Source of the DNA: Mycobacterium sp. E796
GTDB lineage: Bacteria > Actinomycetota > Actinomycetes > Mycobacteriales > Mycobacteriaceae
Reading direction: 5' to 3'
NCBI RefSeq assembly: GCF_001672815.1
Contig: NZ_LZKK01000306.1
Coordinates: forward strand, 1 to 41,294
DNA: 41,294 bases
Shown: in pieces, positions 18,946 to 28,990 of the stretch
Layout: the number at the start of each line of letters is the position of its first letter
Position numbering within the stretch: the stretch's first letter is position 1
Translations under genes and position numbers: made by a program
The notes under the pieces: model-generated
What the model saw: only the letters and a program-made list of their open reading frames with translations
What the model was told of the DNA's origin: nothing
Database searches by the model: none

Positions 18946-19812
18946 CTCCTCGCGGCCCGCGACCGGGCAGTGCTCCTCGATGAATTCGGTGATCACCCGG
19001 GTGATGCGCTCGGGCGCCTCGAACATCGGAATGTGTCCCACGCCATCGAGCTTGGTGACTTGGTGACTGTCCTTGGGCAGCTGTTCGGTGAAATGCCGGC
19101 TGAACCGGGGGGACGGCAGGATCCGGTCCTTCTCGCAGATCACCAGATGGGCCGGGACGGCGTTCTGCGCGACCTCCCGCAGGCCGTGCAGCAACAGCGC
19201 CTTGACCAGCAGCTGGAAGTAGGCCGGGCAGTGCGCGACGTCGTCGATGCAGCCGAGCAGTTGAGCGTCGCTGACGCCGTCGGGCTTCGCGCTGATCGCG
19301 TAGGTGGCCAGTTGCCGGCTGAACGGCAGGCGCAGCACCTTGGGGCCGAACGCCCAGGCCGCCACCAGCAAGGGGATGCCCAGGACGAACTTGGCGATCA
19401 CCTCGAACTTCGCCGGGGTCCAGCGCGTCCAACCGCCGGCCGGGGCGATGCCGGTGACGGTGCGCGCCCGGCCGCGGCGCTCCAGCTCGAAGGCGACCCA
19501 GCCGCCCAGCGAGTTGCCCACGATGTGGGCGGTCTTCCAGCCCAGTTCGTCCATCTGCTGCTCGACGTGGTCGGCGAGCACTTCGGACGACAGGAACCAG
19601 GTGCCGGCCTTCGGCCCGCCGTTGTGGCCGGCCATCGTCGGGGCGAAGACTTCGTAGCGGCCGGTATCGGCCAGCTGCCGCGCCACGTCCTCCCACACCG
19701 CCTGCGACAGCAAGAACGGGTGCAGCAGCAGGATCGGTTCTTTAGAACCTTCTCCGGAACCTTCTCGGAAACCTAGGTGGATCGGCGGACGGCTCCCCAC
19801 GTTGCTCCCCAT
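18934..19812 (-). CDS. Alpha/beta-fold hydrolase (Rv3338/Rv3337-like)
   Basis: A 292-residue single-domain hydrolase with a complete triad: S101 in VGNSLGG, D229 in CEKDR, and H260 in GVGHIP. Residues near [13 protein letters not shown] form the oxyanion-hole strand. The substrate is unknown. As I recall, the M. tuberculosis locus carries this gene split into two short frames; here it is intact. The N-terminus ([11 protein letters not shown]) is encoded by three 12-base tandem repeats and is probably flexible. It is divergent from trpS with a palindrome between them. The start ATG is at 19810-19812; a later start after the repeats cannot be excluded. Confidence 0.88.
   Translation of the reverse strand: MGSNVGSRPPIHLGFREGSGEGSKEPILLLHPFLLSQAVWEDVARQLADTGRYEVFAPTMAGHNGGPKAGTWFLSSEVLADHVEQQMDELGWKTAHIVGNSLGGWVAFELERRGRARTVTGIAPAGGWTRWTPAKFEVIAKFVLGIPLLVAAWAFGPKVLRLPFSRQLATYAISAKPDGVSDAQLLGCIDDVAHCPAYFQLLVKALLLHGLREVAQNAVPAHLVICEKDRILPSPRFSRHFTEQLPKDSHQVTKLDGVGHIPMFEAPERITRVITEFIEEHCPVAGREESAG
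19738..19773. repeat. Three 12-base tandem repeats inside the hydrolase N-terminus
   Basis: Plus-strand units TTCTTTAGAACC, TTCTCCGGAACC, TTCTCGGAAACC are imperfect copies lying in the coding region of the hydrolase. On the minus strand they encode the Gly/Ser/Glu-rich stretch around residues 14-25. A change in copy number would keep the frame. Confidence 0.75.
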
Positions 19813-19820
19813 GGGTCCGA

Positions 19821-19846
19821 CAGTAATGGCGGTACCGCCGGTACTG
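19821..19846. promoter_or_regulatory. Interrupted palindrome between hydrolase and trpS
   Basis: A 26-base inverted repeat has outer arms CAGTA and TACTG and a perfect 12-base centre GGCGGTACCGCC at 19828-19839; only two bases on each side break the symmetry. It lies in the 74-base divergent gap, 40 bases before trpS. It could be an operator for a dimeric regulator or a hairpin in the transcript. Confidence 0.5.
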
Positions 19847-19871
19847 CAAACATGGCCCGGTCCGCGCGTGA

Positions 19872-20906
<1,035 letters not shown>

Positions 20907-20914
20907 GGTTGCGC

Positions 20915-21955
20915 ATGAGCGAGCCGGCCAAGCCAGGCATCCTGGATCGGCTGCGTTCCCGGTTTCGATGGCTCGACCACGTCATGCGCGCCTATCAGCG
21001 TTTCGATGAGCGCAACGGTGGGTTCTACGCCGCCGGCCTCACCTACTACACGATCTTCGCGTTATTCCCCTTGCTGATGGTGGGTTTCGCGGCGTTCGGG
21101 TTCCTGTTGGCGCGCCGGCCGCAGCTGCTTGCCACGATCGACGACCACATCCGGTCCGCGGTGACCGGCGCGCTTTCCCAACAGCTGGTCGACCTGATGA
21201 ATTCGGCGATCGATGCGCGAACCTCGGTCGGCCTGATCGGGCTGGCCACCGCAGCCTGGGCGGGCGTGGGCTGGATATCGCACCTGCGCGGCGCGGTGAC
21301 CGAGATGTGGTGGGACAAGCGCATCGAATCGCCGGGGTTCCTGCGCAACAAAATCTCCGACCTGCTGGCGATGGTGGGGACGTTCACCGTGGCGCTGGCC
21401 ACCGTGGCGCTGAGCACGCTCGGGCACGAGGCGCCGATGGGCGCGGTGCTGAGATGGCTTGGCATACCGGAGTTTTCGGTGTTCGACTGGCTGTTCCGGC
21501 TCTTCTCGATAGTGATCTCGTTGTTCGTGTCGTGGTTGCTGTTCGCCTGGATGATCGCCCGGCTGCCACGCGAGAAGGTCGACCCGGTCGCCTCGATGCG
21601 GGCCGGCCTGCTGGCGGCCATCGGCTTCGAGGCGTTCAAGCAGGTGGCGTCGCTTTATCTGAGGGCGGTGCTGCGCAGCCCCGCCGGGGTCGCCTTCGGC
21701 CCGGTGCTGGGCCTCATGGTGTTCTCCTACGTCACCGCGTACCTGGTGCTGTTCGCGGCCGCGTGGGCCGCCACCGCGTCCGACGACCCGCGGGCCAAGC
21801 ACGTCGACCCCCCGCCGCCCGCGATCATCGCCCCGCGGGTGCAGCTGGACGAGGGACTGTCCACGCGTCAGACGCTGACCGCGATGGGCCTGGGAGCCGC
21901 CGGGGCGTTGGCGTTCTCCCGGCTGGCCCGCCGGCTGTTCACGCAGGGAAAATGA
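20915..21955 (+). CDS. yhjD: YhjD/YihY-family inner membrane protein (RNase BN-like fold)
   Basis: A 346-residue integral membrane protein with about six hydrophobic segments between residues 35 and 285, and a short cytoplasmic tail. The family pattern AGLTYYTIFALFPLLM lies near residue 40, and the TEMWWDKR and LRAVLRSPAGVAFGPVLGLM segments follow. YhjD-type proteins are envelope proteins without proven nuclease activity; the role in mycobacteria is unknown. The ATG at 20915 is preferred over the TTG at 20909. It follows trpS closely and is probably co-transcribed with it. Confidence 0.88.
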   Translation: MSEPAKPGILDRLRSRFRWLDHVMRAYQRFDERNGGFYAAGLTYYTIFALFPLLMVGFAAFGFLLARRPQLLATIDDHIRSAVTGALSQQLVDLMNSAIDARTSVGLIGLATAAWAGVGWISHLRGAVTEMWWDKRIESPGFLRNKISDLLAMVGTFTVALATVALSTLGHEAPMGAVLRWLGIPEFSVFDWLFRLFSIVISLFVSWLLFAWMIARLPREKVDPVASMRAGLLAAIGFEAFKQVASLYLRAVLRSPAGVAFGPVLGLMVFSYVTAYLVLFAAAWAATASDDPRAKHVDPPPPAIIAPRVQLDEGLSTRQTLTAMGLGAAGALAFSRLARRLFTQGK

Positions 21956-21998
21956 CCCCTGCTTTACACTCGGTACGCGAGCAGCTGCGCAGCGCGCG

Positions 21999-22012
21999 GT
22001 GACCTGCGTCAC
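21999..22012. promoter_or_regulatory. Inverted repeat upstream of the monooxygenase
   Basis: GTGAC, spacer CTGC, GTCAC forms a perfect 5-base-arm inverted repeat just upstream of the monooxygenase ribosome site (GAGGAG, 22015-22020). Size and place suit a repressor operator, but no local regulator gene is present. Confidence 0.3.
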
Positions 22013-22031
22013 ACGAGGAGCTACCTGTCCC

Positions 22032-23516
22032 ATGAGTACGGGCGAATTCGAGTTCGTCATCGTTGGAGCGGGCTTCAGCGGCATCGGCGCGGCGATCCAG
22101 CTCAATCGGCTCGGCTACCAGGACATCGTCATCCTCGACCGCGAGGACGACCTGGGTGGGACCTGGCACGTCAACCGGTACCCGGGCCTGGCCGTCGACA
22201 TCGCTTCCACCACCTACTCGTACTGGTTTGAACCCAACCCGTACTGGTCCCGCCTGTTCGCCCCCGGCCCCGAATTGAAGCGATACGCCGAGCACGTCGC
22301 CGACAAATACGACGTGCGCCGCTACATGCGGTTCAACACGGTCGTCGAAGGCGCGCGCTGGGACGAGGACGCGCACAGGTGGCGGGTGGAGTTGGCGGGC
22401 GGCGAAACGCTGACGGCGCGTTTCCTGATCACCGCGACCGGCTTCCTGTCGCAGCCGCGTACCCCGGACATTGCCGGCATCGAGAGTTTCGCCGGCAAGG
22501 TCATCCACACCACGGCCTGGGACGATGACTACGACCTCGAGGGCCGCCGCGCGGCAATCATCGGAACTGGGGCGACCGCGGTGCAGTTGATCCCCGTGCT
22601 GGCCGGCAAAGTCGCCGACCTGACCGTGTATCAGCGCACAGCGATCCATGTGGTTCCCAAGATCGACTTCGCGATTCCCGCGTGGCTGCAGCGGGTGTTC
22701 GCCCGGGCACCGAAGGTGCAGCGGCTCGTTCGGCATCTGACCGACTTCTTCTTCGAAATCATGATCGTGACGGGTGTGCTGCATTTCCGCACGTTCCGAC
22801 GGCTGACGATCGTCGCCGCGGACCTGGCCAAGATCAGCCGGTTCGTCTCGATACGGGACAAGGAGCTGCGCCGCAAGCTGACGCCCGACTACGACTTCGG
22901 CTGTAAACGGCCCACGTGGTCCAACAGCTACTACCGCACCTTCACCGAACCGCACGTGCACTTGGAGACCAACAGCATCGAGCGGATCGAGCCCGACGGC
23001 ATCGTCACCGCCGACGGGCGCAAGACCGTCATCGACACCCTGGTGCTCGCAACCGGTTTCGATTTGTGGGACGCCAACTTCCCCGCGGTCGAGATGATCG
23101 GCCGGCAGGGCCGAAACCTCGGAAAGTGGTGGCGCGAGAACAGGTTCCAGGCCTATCAGGGGATGTCCGTCCCGTACTTCCCGAACTACCTGAGCCTGGC
23201 CAGTCCGTACGGGTTCTGTGGCCTGTCGGTCTTCAACAACGTGGAGTACCAGATGCGGCACATGGACCGGCTTTTCGGTGAGTTGCAGCGGGTGGGTGCG
23301 ACCGAGTTCGAGGTGACCGAGGAAGCAAACACCCGCTTCCTGGACAAGATGACCGAGCTCCTCGACGACACTATTTTCTACGCCGGCAACTGCGCCACCT
23401 CGCGGTCGTACTACTTCAACAGCAGCGGCGAAGCGAGTCTGCTGCGGCCGACGCCGACGGAAAACGCGATCGAGGAGGCGTCAAGCTTTCCGTTGAGTGA
23501 CTACGCGATCCGCTAA
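22032..23516 (+). CDS. Flavin-containing Baeyer-Villiger-type monooxygenase
   Basis: A 494-residue FAD/NADPH monooxygenase of the EthA/MymA type. GAGFSG (12-17) is the FAD-binding Rossmann motif, and GTGATA (178-183) the NADPH one. FAGKVIHTTAW (153-163) matches the Baeyer-Villiger fingerprint FxGxxxHxxxW exactly. The enzyme is expected to insert oxygen into ketones or oxidise S or N atoms; the substrate is unknown. The ATG at 22032 has the GAGGAG ribosome site, so the frame open from 21999 overstates the N-terminus. It converges on nagA with a 4-base overlap of stop codons (CTAA). From memory, a MerR-type regulator occupies this place in M. tuberculosis, so this is probably a lineage-specific gene. 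Confidence 0.93.
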   Translation: MSTGEFEFVIVGAGFSGIGAAIQLNRLGYQDIVILDREDDLGGTWHVNRYPGLAVDIASTTYSYWFEPNPYWSRLFAPGPELKRYAEHVADKYDVRRYMRFNTVVEGARWDEDAHRWRVELAGGETLTARFLITATGFLSQPRTPDIAGIESFAGKVIHTTAWDDDYDLEGRRAAIIGTGATAVQLIPVLAGKVADLTVYQRTAIHVVPKIDFAIPAWLQRVFARAPKVQRLVRHLTDFFFEIMIVTGVLHFRTFRRLTIVAADLAKISRFVSIRDKELRRKLTPDYDFGCKRPTWSNSYYRTFTEPHVHLETNSIERIEPDGIVTADGRKTVIDTLVLATGFDLWDANFPAVEMIGRQGRNLGKWWRENRFQAYQGMSVPYFPNYLSLASPYGFCGLSVFNNVEYQMRHMDRLFGELQRVGATEFEVTEEANTRFLDKMTELLDDTIFYAGNCATSRSYYFNSSGEASLLRPTPTENAIEEASSFPLSDYAIR

Positions 23517-24643
23517 CCCGCCAACCATTCGCCGCGCACCATGACGGCGATCACCTGCCAGGCGCCGTCCAGCACAACCAGATTCGCGTCGTAACCGGCC
23601 CGCAGGGCGCCCACCCGCTCGAGGCCCAGCGCGCGCGCCGGCGTCGTCGCCGTCATTGCCACCGCGGCGGCCAGCCCCGTGTCTCCGGCGTCCGAGGCGG
23701 CCGCGTCGCGGAAGAGCCGATCCATGGTGGCGGTGCTGCCGGCGATCGTGGACGTCCCGTGCACCCGCGCGACGCCGGACACGACGTCGACCGGCACCGC
23801 GCCGAGCCGAAACGTCCCGTCGGCGCAGCCGGCCGCGGCCAGCGCGTCGGTCACCAGGGCGACGCGGTCGGGCCCCGCCGCCGCGACGACCGCGCGCGCC
23901 ACCTCGGGGTGCACGTGCACGCCGTCGGCGATGAGCTCGACGGTCACCCCCGGGTCGCGCAGCAGCGCGAGCGCGGGCCCCGGTTCGCGATGGTGCAGCG
24001 GCGGCATCGCGTTGAACAGGTGGGTGGCGACCGTGGCGCCCGCGGCGATGGCCCGTTGGGTCTGCTCGTAGGTCGCATCGGTATGGCCCACGGCCACAAC
24101 CACATTCGCGTCCGAGAACCGCCGGATCGCGTCGTCGGCGCCCGGCAGTTCCGGCGCCAGCGTGACCATCCGGACGGCGCCGCCGCCGGCGGCGAGCACG
24201 GCGTCGATCTCGGCGGGGTCCGGGTGGCGCATCCGGGTGGGGTCGTGCGCCCCGCACCGGGCCGGGCTCAGCCACGGCCCCTCCAGGTGGATGCCCGCGA
24301 TGGTGCCCCGCTCGGTGGCCGCGGCGAGCGCGCGGACGCCGGCGATCAGCTCGGCCGGCGCGGCGGTGACCAGGCTGGCGAGCGTGCTGGTGGTGCCGTG
24401 CCGCTTATGGAAGTCCGCGGCCGCGTCGATGGCGTCGCCGTCGGTGTAGGAGGCGCCGCCGCCGCCGTGCACGTGCATGTCGACAAAGCCCGCCACCACA
24501 ACGCAATTCGGGAAGTCGCGGTCGGCCGGCCCGGGCGGCGGGCCTGCGCCGCAGGCCCGGATCCGCCCGCCGGACGTCTCGAGCCATCCCGGCCGGCAGA
24601 CCTGCCCGTCGAGAACCATCGTCCCCGCCGAGATCAGTCCCAT
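23513..24643 (-). CDS. nagA: N-acetylglucosamine-6-phosphate deacetylase
   Basis: A 376-residue amidohydrolase that removes acetate from GlcNAc-6-phosphate, a step in recycling cell-wall amino sugars. Metal and catalytic residues are visible: HVHG (57-60), HLEGP with E121, H187 in VGHTDA, H208 in ATHLFNAM, and the catalytic D266 in LVTDALAA. The ATG at 24641-24643 overlaps the sugI end by 10 bases, showing translational coupling. The open frame continuing to 25492 lies over sugI and is spurious. Operon partners are dacB and sugI. Confidence 0.94.
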   Translation of the reverse strand: MGLISAGTMVLDGQVCRPGWLETSGGRIRACGAGPPPGPADRDFPNCVVVAGFVDMHVHGGGGASYTDGDAIDAAADFHKRHGTTSTLASLVTAAPAELIAGVRALAAATERGTIAGIHLEGPWLSPARCGAHDPTRMRHPDPAEIDAVLAAGGGAVRMVTLAPELPGADDAIRRFSDANVVVAVGHTDATYEQTQRAIAAGATVATHLFNAMPPLHHREPGPALALLRDPGVTVELIADGVHVHPEVARAVVAAAGPDRVALVTDALAAAGCADGTFRLGAVPVDVVSGVARVHGTSTIAGSTATMDRLFRDAAASDAGDTGLAAAVAMTATTPARALGLERVGALRAGYDANLVVLDGAWQVIAVMVRGEWLAG

Positions 24644-25977
24644 CGGCCGCCGTTCTCCCAAAAGTGCCTGATGTCCTCGAGCTGGCGCCCCTTGGTTTCC
24701 GGGGCATACCGGTAGACGAAGCCGAAGGCGATCAGCGTGAGGACCACGAAAACCGCGAAAGTCCCCGCGCCGCCCAGTGAATGCAGCAACGTCAGGAAGA
24801 CGGCGGCGATGATCGCGTTGCCCACCAGGTTGGAGGTGAGCATGGTGCTGGAACCGATGGAGCGCAGCCGCGTCGGGAAGCTCTCGCTGGCGTAGACCCA
24901 GCCGAGCGAACCGAAACCCGCTGTGTAGCCGAAGATGAACAGCAGGATGCCGGCGAACCCGAAGACCAGGCCGGCGCCGCCCAGGCGGCCCTGGGCGAAC
25001 ACGGCCATCAGGACGAGGTCGGCGGCGATCATCATGGCTATGCCGCACAACAGGATTGGGCGCCGTCCCACCCGGTCGACCAGAAGCAGCGACGTGCCGA
25101 CTGCCGCCAGCCCGGCGACCTGTACCAGCGCCGGCAGGGCCAGCAGCGCGAAATTGCCCGTGAAGCCCATCGCTTCGAATATCCGGGGGCTGTAGTAGAT
25201 GATCGCGTTGATGCCGGTGATCTGAATCAGGAAGCCAAGCGTGACCACGAAGACGGTGGCCCGCCGATACGGCGGTCGCAGCATCTCGGAAAAGCCGCCG
25301 CTCCCTTCGCTCAAGGCGGTTGCTATCTCGGCCAGCTCTTCGTCGGTGTTCGCGGTCGGCTCCGCGCGCAGCAGCGCGGCGCGGGCGTCGTCGACCCTGC
25401 CCTTGAGCACATACCAGCGGGCCGTGTCGGGCATCCGAATCAGCAAGGGCAGCAGCAGCATTGCGGGCAGGGCGGCCAGTCCCAGCATCCACCGCCAGGC
25501 GTGCGCGCCGGCCAGCAGGTAACCCGTCAGGTAGCCGACGACGAGTCCGCTGACGATCGCAAGCTGATAGGCCGTCAACAGCGAGCCCCGCACCGCGGCC
25601 GGTGCCGACTCCGCCACGTACACCGGCACCACCACCACCGTCACGCCGATCGTCAGGCCCAGCAGGAAGCGCGCGGCCAACAGCATCGGCAGCGAGACCG
25701 AGAACGCACCGAGAAGCGCGAACGCCGCGTAGGCGACGAGGATCGCCACCACCGATTTCTTGCGGCCGATCGCGTTGGCGAGCACGCCGGCGCCGAGCGC
25801 GCCGGCGATCTGGCCGATCACCACCATCGTCGTCAGCAGCTCCTGCTGCCGGGTGGTGAGCCCGAAGTCGTCGGTGACGAACAGCTGCGCGCCGGCGATG
25901 ATCGACAAGTCGTAGCCGTAGATGACCCCGACGCTGGCGGCGGTGAGTCCGAGCGGCAGCCCCCGCCGTGGTCTCAA
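24634..25977 (-). CDS. sugI: Major facilitator sugar transporter SugI
   Basis: A 447-residue MFS sugar porter with 12 predicted membrane helices. Family markers are [21 protein letters not shown] (helix 4-5), a variant PESPRW motif (PDTARW), [10 protein letters not shown] after helix 8, and [11 protein letters not shown] after helix 12. Substrate specificity is unknown; its position between a D,D-carboxypeptidase and nagA points to an amino sugar or cell-wall sugar. The start is TTG (bases 25975-25977), overlapping the dacB stop by 4 bases in a TTGA arrangement. Confidence 0.9.
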   Translation of the reverse strand: MRPRRGLPLGLTAASVGVIYGYDLSIIAGAQLFVTDDFGLTTRQQELLTTMVVIGQIAGALGAGVLANAIGRKKSVVAILVAYAAFALLGAFSVSLPMLLAARFLLGLTIGVTVVVVPVYVAESAPAAVRGSLLTAYQLAIVSGLVVGYLTGYLLAGAHAWRWMLGLAALPAMLLLPLLIRMPDTARWYVLKGRVDDARAALLRAEPTANTDEELAEIATALSEGSGGFSEMLRPPYRRATVFVVTLGFLIQITGINAIIYYSPRIFEAMGFTGNFALLALPALVQVAGLAAVGTSLLLVDRVGRRPILLCGIAMMIAADLVLMAVFAQGRLGGAGLVFGFAGILLFIFGYTAGFGSLGWVYASESFPTRLRSIGSSTMLTSNLVGNAIIAAVFLTLLHSLGGAGTFAVFVVLTLIAFGFVYRYAPETKGRQLEDIRHFWENGGRWD

Positions 25978-27203
25978 CGGTGCTGCGGTCGGCGGTTCAT
26001 TGAGCGTGCGACCATGATCAAACTAAACACGATGACGGTTCCGATCGCGGCGACACCCACCCGCACCGGCAGCGCGTCCCCTGACGGCATCAGCGGGGCG
26101 GCCTGGGCGCCTTGTCGGTCGGCCGCGCCGTCGTGCCGGGCCGGAATCAGCGACGGGTCGGGTTCGATCAGCGTGCCGACCTGGGTGCCCTGCGGCGTGG
26201 AAAACCCGTAGTCCAGCAGGTGCGCCGCCTGCTCCCACGGCGCGATCGGCTGCCGCGTCCCGTGCAGCAGCACCGCCACCAGCCGGCGCCCGTCGTGGTT
26301 GGCCGCGCCCACGAACGTCTGCCCGGCGTCGTCGGTGTAGCCGGTCTTGCCGCCCAGCGCGCCCGGGTACTTGTAGAGCAGCTGGTTGTCGTTTTCCAGC
26401 TCGTAGCCGGGGTGGTCGCCGTGGCCGGGGAAGTTGAAGGTCCGGGTCGCGACGATGTCGGCGAAGGTGGGGTTCTGCCAGGCATAGCGGTAGAACAGGC
26501 CGATGTCGTAGGCCGACGTGCTCATGCCGGGGCCGTCCAGCCCGGACGGGGTCGCCACCCGGGTGTCGCGGCCGCCTAGCTTGGCGGCCAGCACGTTGAT
26601 CTTGTCCAGCGCCTGTTGCATCCCGCCCAGCTGCACCGCCAGCGCGTGCGCCGCGTCGTTGCCGGAGTGCATCAACAGGCCGTGGAGCAACTGATTGACG
26701 GTGAACACGCCGCCCTCGGTCACGCCGACCTTGGTGCCCTCGGCGGCCGCGTCGTCGGCGGTGCCCTCGACGGACTTGTTCAGCGGAAGCGCGTTGATGG
26801 ACGCCATGGCGACCAGCACCTTGATGATGCTGGCGGGGCGGTGCCGGCCGTGCGGGTCCTTGGCGGCGATGACGGCGCCGCTGTCCAGGTCCGCCACCAG
26901 CCACGCGTCGGCCGACACGTCGCCGGGCAGCGGCGGCGTCCCGGGTGCCGCGACGACGCCGCAGCCGCCCAGCGCCTCGCCGCCGACCGGCTTGGGGGGC
27001 ACCGCCAGCGGGATCGGCGGGTCACCGGCGGCCGGGACCTCCGAGGAGTCCACCGCGGGCGGGGTGTTGACCTGGTACGGGCAATTCGGCGGCCCGGCGT
27101 TGGGGCCGGGGGCCGGTTCGGCGGACGCGAGCGGTGCCGCCATCGGGGCGGCGGCCAAGAAAACCACCGCTGCCAGGCACGACGCGGAACGTAACAGGGT
27201 CAT
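25974..27203 (-). CDS. dacB: D-alanyl-D-alanine carboxypeptidase (DacB1-like)
   Basis: A 409-residue low-molecular-weight penicillin-binding protein that trims the terminal D-Ala of peptidoglycan stem peptides. It has a signal peptide (residues 1 to about 28), a Pro-rich linker, and the serine-peptidase triad S125-x-x-K128 (SIIK), S180-G-N182 and K286-T-G288. A C-terminal helix ([18 protein letters not shown]) anchors it to the membrane with a short basic tail. It is the first gene of dacB-sugI-nagA. No ribosome site precedes the ATG at 27201-27203, and a TAGTCT box lies 9 bases upstream, so translation is probably leaderless. Confidence 0.95.
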   Translation of the reverse strand: MTLLRSASCLAAVVFLAAAPMAAPLASAEPAPGPNAGPPNCPYQVNTPPAVDSSEVPAAGDPPIPLAVPPKPVGGEALGGCGVVAAPGTPPLPGDVSADAWLVADLDSGAVIAAKDPHGRHRPASIIKVLVAMASINALPLNKSVEGTADDAAAEGTKVGVTEGGVFTVNQLLHGLLMHSGNDAAHALAVQLGGMQQALDKINVLAAKLGGRDTRVATPSGLDGPGMSTSAYDIGLFYRYAWQNPTFADIVATRTFNFPGHGDHPGYELENDNQLLYKYPGALGGKTGYTDDAGQTFVGAANHDGRRLVAVLLHGTRQPIAPWEQAAHLLDYGFSTPQGTQVGTLIEPDPSLIPARHDGAADRQGAQAAPLMPSGDALPVRVGVAAIGTVIVFSLIMVARSMNRRPQHR

Positions 27204-27212
27204 TGTGTGAGC

Positions 27213-27218
27213 AGACTA
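27213..27218 (-). promoter_or_regulatory. Possible -10 box of dacB (leaderless start)
   Basis: TAGTCT on the minus strand fits the mycobacterial TANNNT -10 pattern and lies 9 bases before the dacB ATG, which has no ribosome site. Transcription would start at or next to the ATG. Confidence 0.35.
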
Positions 27219-27252
27219 GGCGATCGGACACCGAATTCCCGGGAGCCGCGCT

Positions 27253-27645
27253 GTGACTGATGGGGCGGATGTTACAAAGCCGCCCGGGTGCGCGGGCGCC
27301 GCGCCGGCCCAGTACGCTGACACCATTCAAAGCAACGGGTTTTGGTCTCGCACATGGTCCGGGCGCCGGCGCGACGGCGACGGTCCGCGGTCGCTGGAGC
27401 AACTGCTCAAGCAGGTCGAGAAGGGCACCCAGGTTCGCAGTTCCGGGCACGAGCGAATCCTGGAAGAGCTGAAGTCGCATCGCGACAGCGCGGAGGGCGC
27501 CGACCTGAAGTCCGCGCTGACCTGGCTGTGCAACGCGCAGACCCGCCTGGGCAGCGATCCGACCACGGCCCATTCCCGCGAGGTACTGCTGGCCGCGTAC
27601 GAGGTCAAGCGGGTCCTCGCTACAGCCGGCCCGACTCCTCGCTGA
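27253..27645 (+). CDS. Small conserved-looking hypothetical protein, 130 residues
   Basis: I do not recognise this protein. It starts with GTG 27253, is soluble, and has a basic, polar N-terminal third. A helical region follows (SLEQLLKQVEKGTQ, then ERILEELKSHRDSAEGADLKSALTWL, about residues 47-92) that could form a coiled coil or helical bundle. There is no signal peptide or membrane segment. It is divergent from dacB, and its last 26 bases overlap the convergent aminotransferase gene. Codon use (GC-rich third positions) supports a real gene. Function is unknown. Confidence 0.6.
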   Translation: MTDGADVTKPPGCAGAAPAQYADTIQSNGFWSRTWSGRRRDGDGPRSLEQLLKQVEKGTQVRSSGHERILEELKSHRDSAEGADLKSALTWLCNAQTRLGSDPTTAHSREVLLAAYEVKRVLATAGPTPR

Positions 27646-28963
27646 GCACGCCGCGCAGGGTGGCCTCGATGGTGTCGAACTCGGGTTGGCCGCTGATCAA
27701 CGGCGGCGCCAGCAAGATGACCGAATCGCCGCGGTCGTCGGTGCGGCAGTACATCCCTGCCTCGAACAGCGCCGCGGACACCCGAGGCAGCAGCGCCCCG
27801 CGTTCGTCGTCGGTGAAGGTGTGCTTGGTCGCCTTGTCCTTGACCAGTTCGACGCTGTAGAAATACCCCTCGCCGCGCACGTCGCCGACGATCGGCAGGT
27901 CGTAGAGCTTCTCCAGGGTGGCGCGGAAACTCGGCGCGTTGTGTTTGACGCGCTCGTTGAGCCCCTCGCGCTCGAAGATGTCGAGGTTGGCCAGCGCCAC
28001 CGCCGCCGACACCGGGTGCCCGCCGAACGTATAGCCGTGCGGGAACATGGTTTTGGCGTCGTTGAACGGCTCGAACAACCGCTCGCTGGCGATCATCGCG
28101 CCCAGCGGCGAGTAGCCCGACGTCAGCCCCTTGGCGCAGGTGATCATGTCGGGCACGTAGCCGAGGTCTCCGATGTCTGATGAGCAGGCGAACATCGACC
28201 CGATCCGCCCGAAGGCGCAGATCACCTCGTCGGAGACCAGGAGCACGTCGTAGGAGTCGCAGATCTCGCGCACCCGCTCGAAATAGCCTGGGGGAGGCGG
28301 GATCGAGCCGCCCGCGTTCTGCACCGGCTCCAGGAACACCGCCGCGACGGTCTGCGGTCCCTCGAACTCGATCGCCTCGGCGATCCGGTCGGCGGCCCAG
28401 CGCCCGAAGGCCTTGGAGTCGTGGGCAAACGGCGCGGGCGCGCGGTAGAAGTTCGTGTTCGGCACCCGGAAGCCGCCCGGGGTCACCGGCTCGAACGGCG
28501 CCTTGTACTTGGGCAGGCCGGTGATCGCCAGCGCGCCCTGAGTGGTGCCGTGGTAGGCGACCGCCCGCGAAATCACCTTGTGCTTACCGGGTTTTCCGGT
28601 CAGCTTGAAGTACTGCTTGGCCACCTTCCAGGCGGTCTCGACGGCCTCGGTGCCGCCGGTGGTGAAGAAGATCCGGTTCAGGTCGCCCGGGGCGTAGCGC
28701 GCGAGGCGCTCGGCGAGCTCGACCGCGGGCGGGGTGGCGTAGCCCCACAGTGGGAAGTACGCCAGCGTGCTCGCCTGCCGGGCCGCGACCTCGGCGAGTT
28801 CGGCGCGCCCGTGGCCGACCTGCACGGTGAACAGCCCGGACAGCGCGTCGAGGTAGCCCCTGCCGCGGTCGTCGAAGATCCTGACGCCCTCGCCGCGGGT
28901 GATGACCGGCGGCGCGATGCCGGGGCCGTGCCGGGCGAAGTGCAGCCACAGGTTGTCAGTCAT
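27620..28963 (-). CDS. Class III (omega) aminotransferase, Rv3329-like
   Basis: A 447-residue PLP-dependent transaminase of the class III group, which moves amino groups from omega- or beta-amino acids or diamines to pyruvate or a similar acceptor. Visible are TTGGTEAVETAWK (101-113, PLP phosphate), YHG at 137-139, the cofactor acid D245 in SDEV, and the Schiff-base K278 in ITCAKGLTSGYSPLGA. The ATG at 28961-28963 gives a normal N-terminus; the frame open to 29377 runs antisense through sigJ and is not real. It is divergent from sigJ with only 27 bases between the starts. The substrate is not known. Confidence 0.92.
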   Translation of the reverse strand: MTDNLWLHFARHGPGIAPPVITRGEGVRIFDDRGRGYLDALSGLFTVQVGHGRAELAEVAARQASTLAYFPLWGYATPPAVELAERLARYAPGDLNRIFFTTGGTEAVETAWKVAKQYFKLTGKPGKHKVISRAVAYHGTTQGALAITGLPKYKAPFEPVTPGGFRVPNTNFYRAPAPFAHDSKAFGRWAADRIAEAIEFEGPQTVAAVFLEPVQNAGGSIPPPPGYFERVREICDSYDVLLVSDEVICAFGRIGSMFACSSDIGDLGYVPDMITCAKGLTSGYSPLGAMIASERLFEPFNDAKTMFPHGYTFGGHPVSAAVALANLDIFEREGLNERVKHNAPSFRATLEKLYDLPIVGDVRGEGYFYSVELVKDKATKHTFTDDERGALLPRVSAALFEAGMYCRTDDRGDSVILLAPPLISGQPEFDTIEATLRGVLSEESGRL

Positions 28964-28990
28964 CTCGTCCGCGAGCGTAGCGTCGCGGTT

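Noticed and set aside
24644..25492. N-terminal extension of nagA over sugI
   Set aside because: The extension is an out-of-frame shadow of sugI, and the NagA family start is the ATG at 24643.
28954..28984. Possible SigJ autoregulatory promoter (TGTCAGT with CGTC)
   Set aside because: The -35 has two mismatches and the spacer is 20 bases instead of 16.
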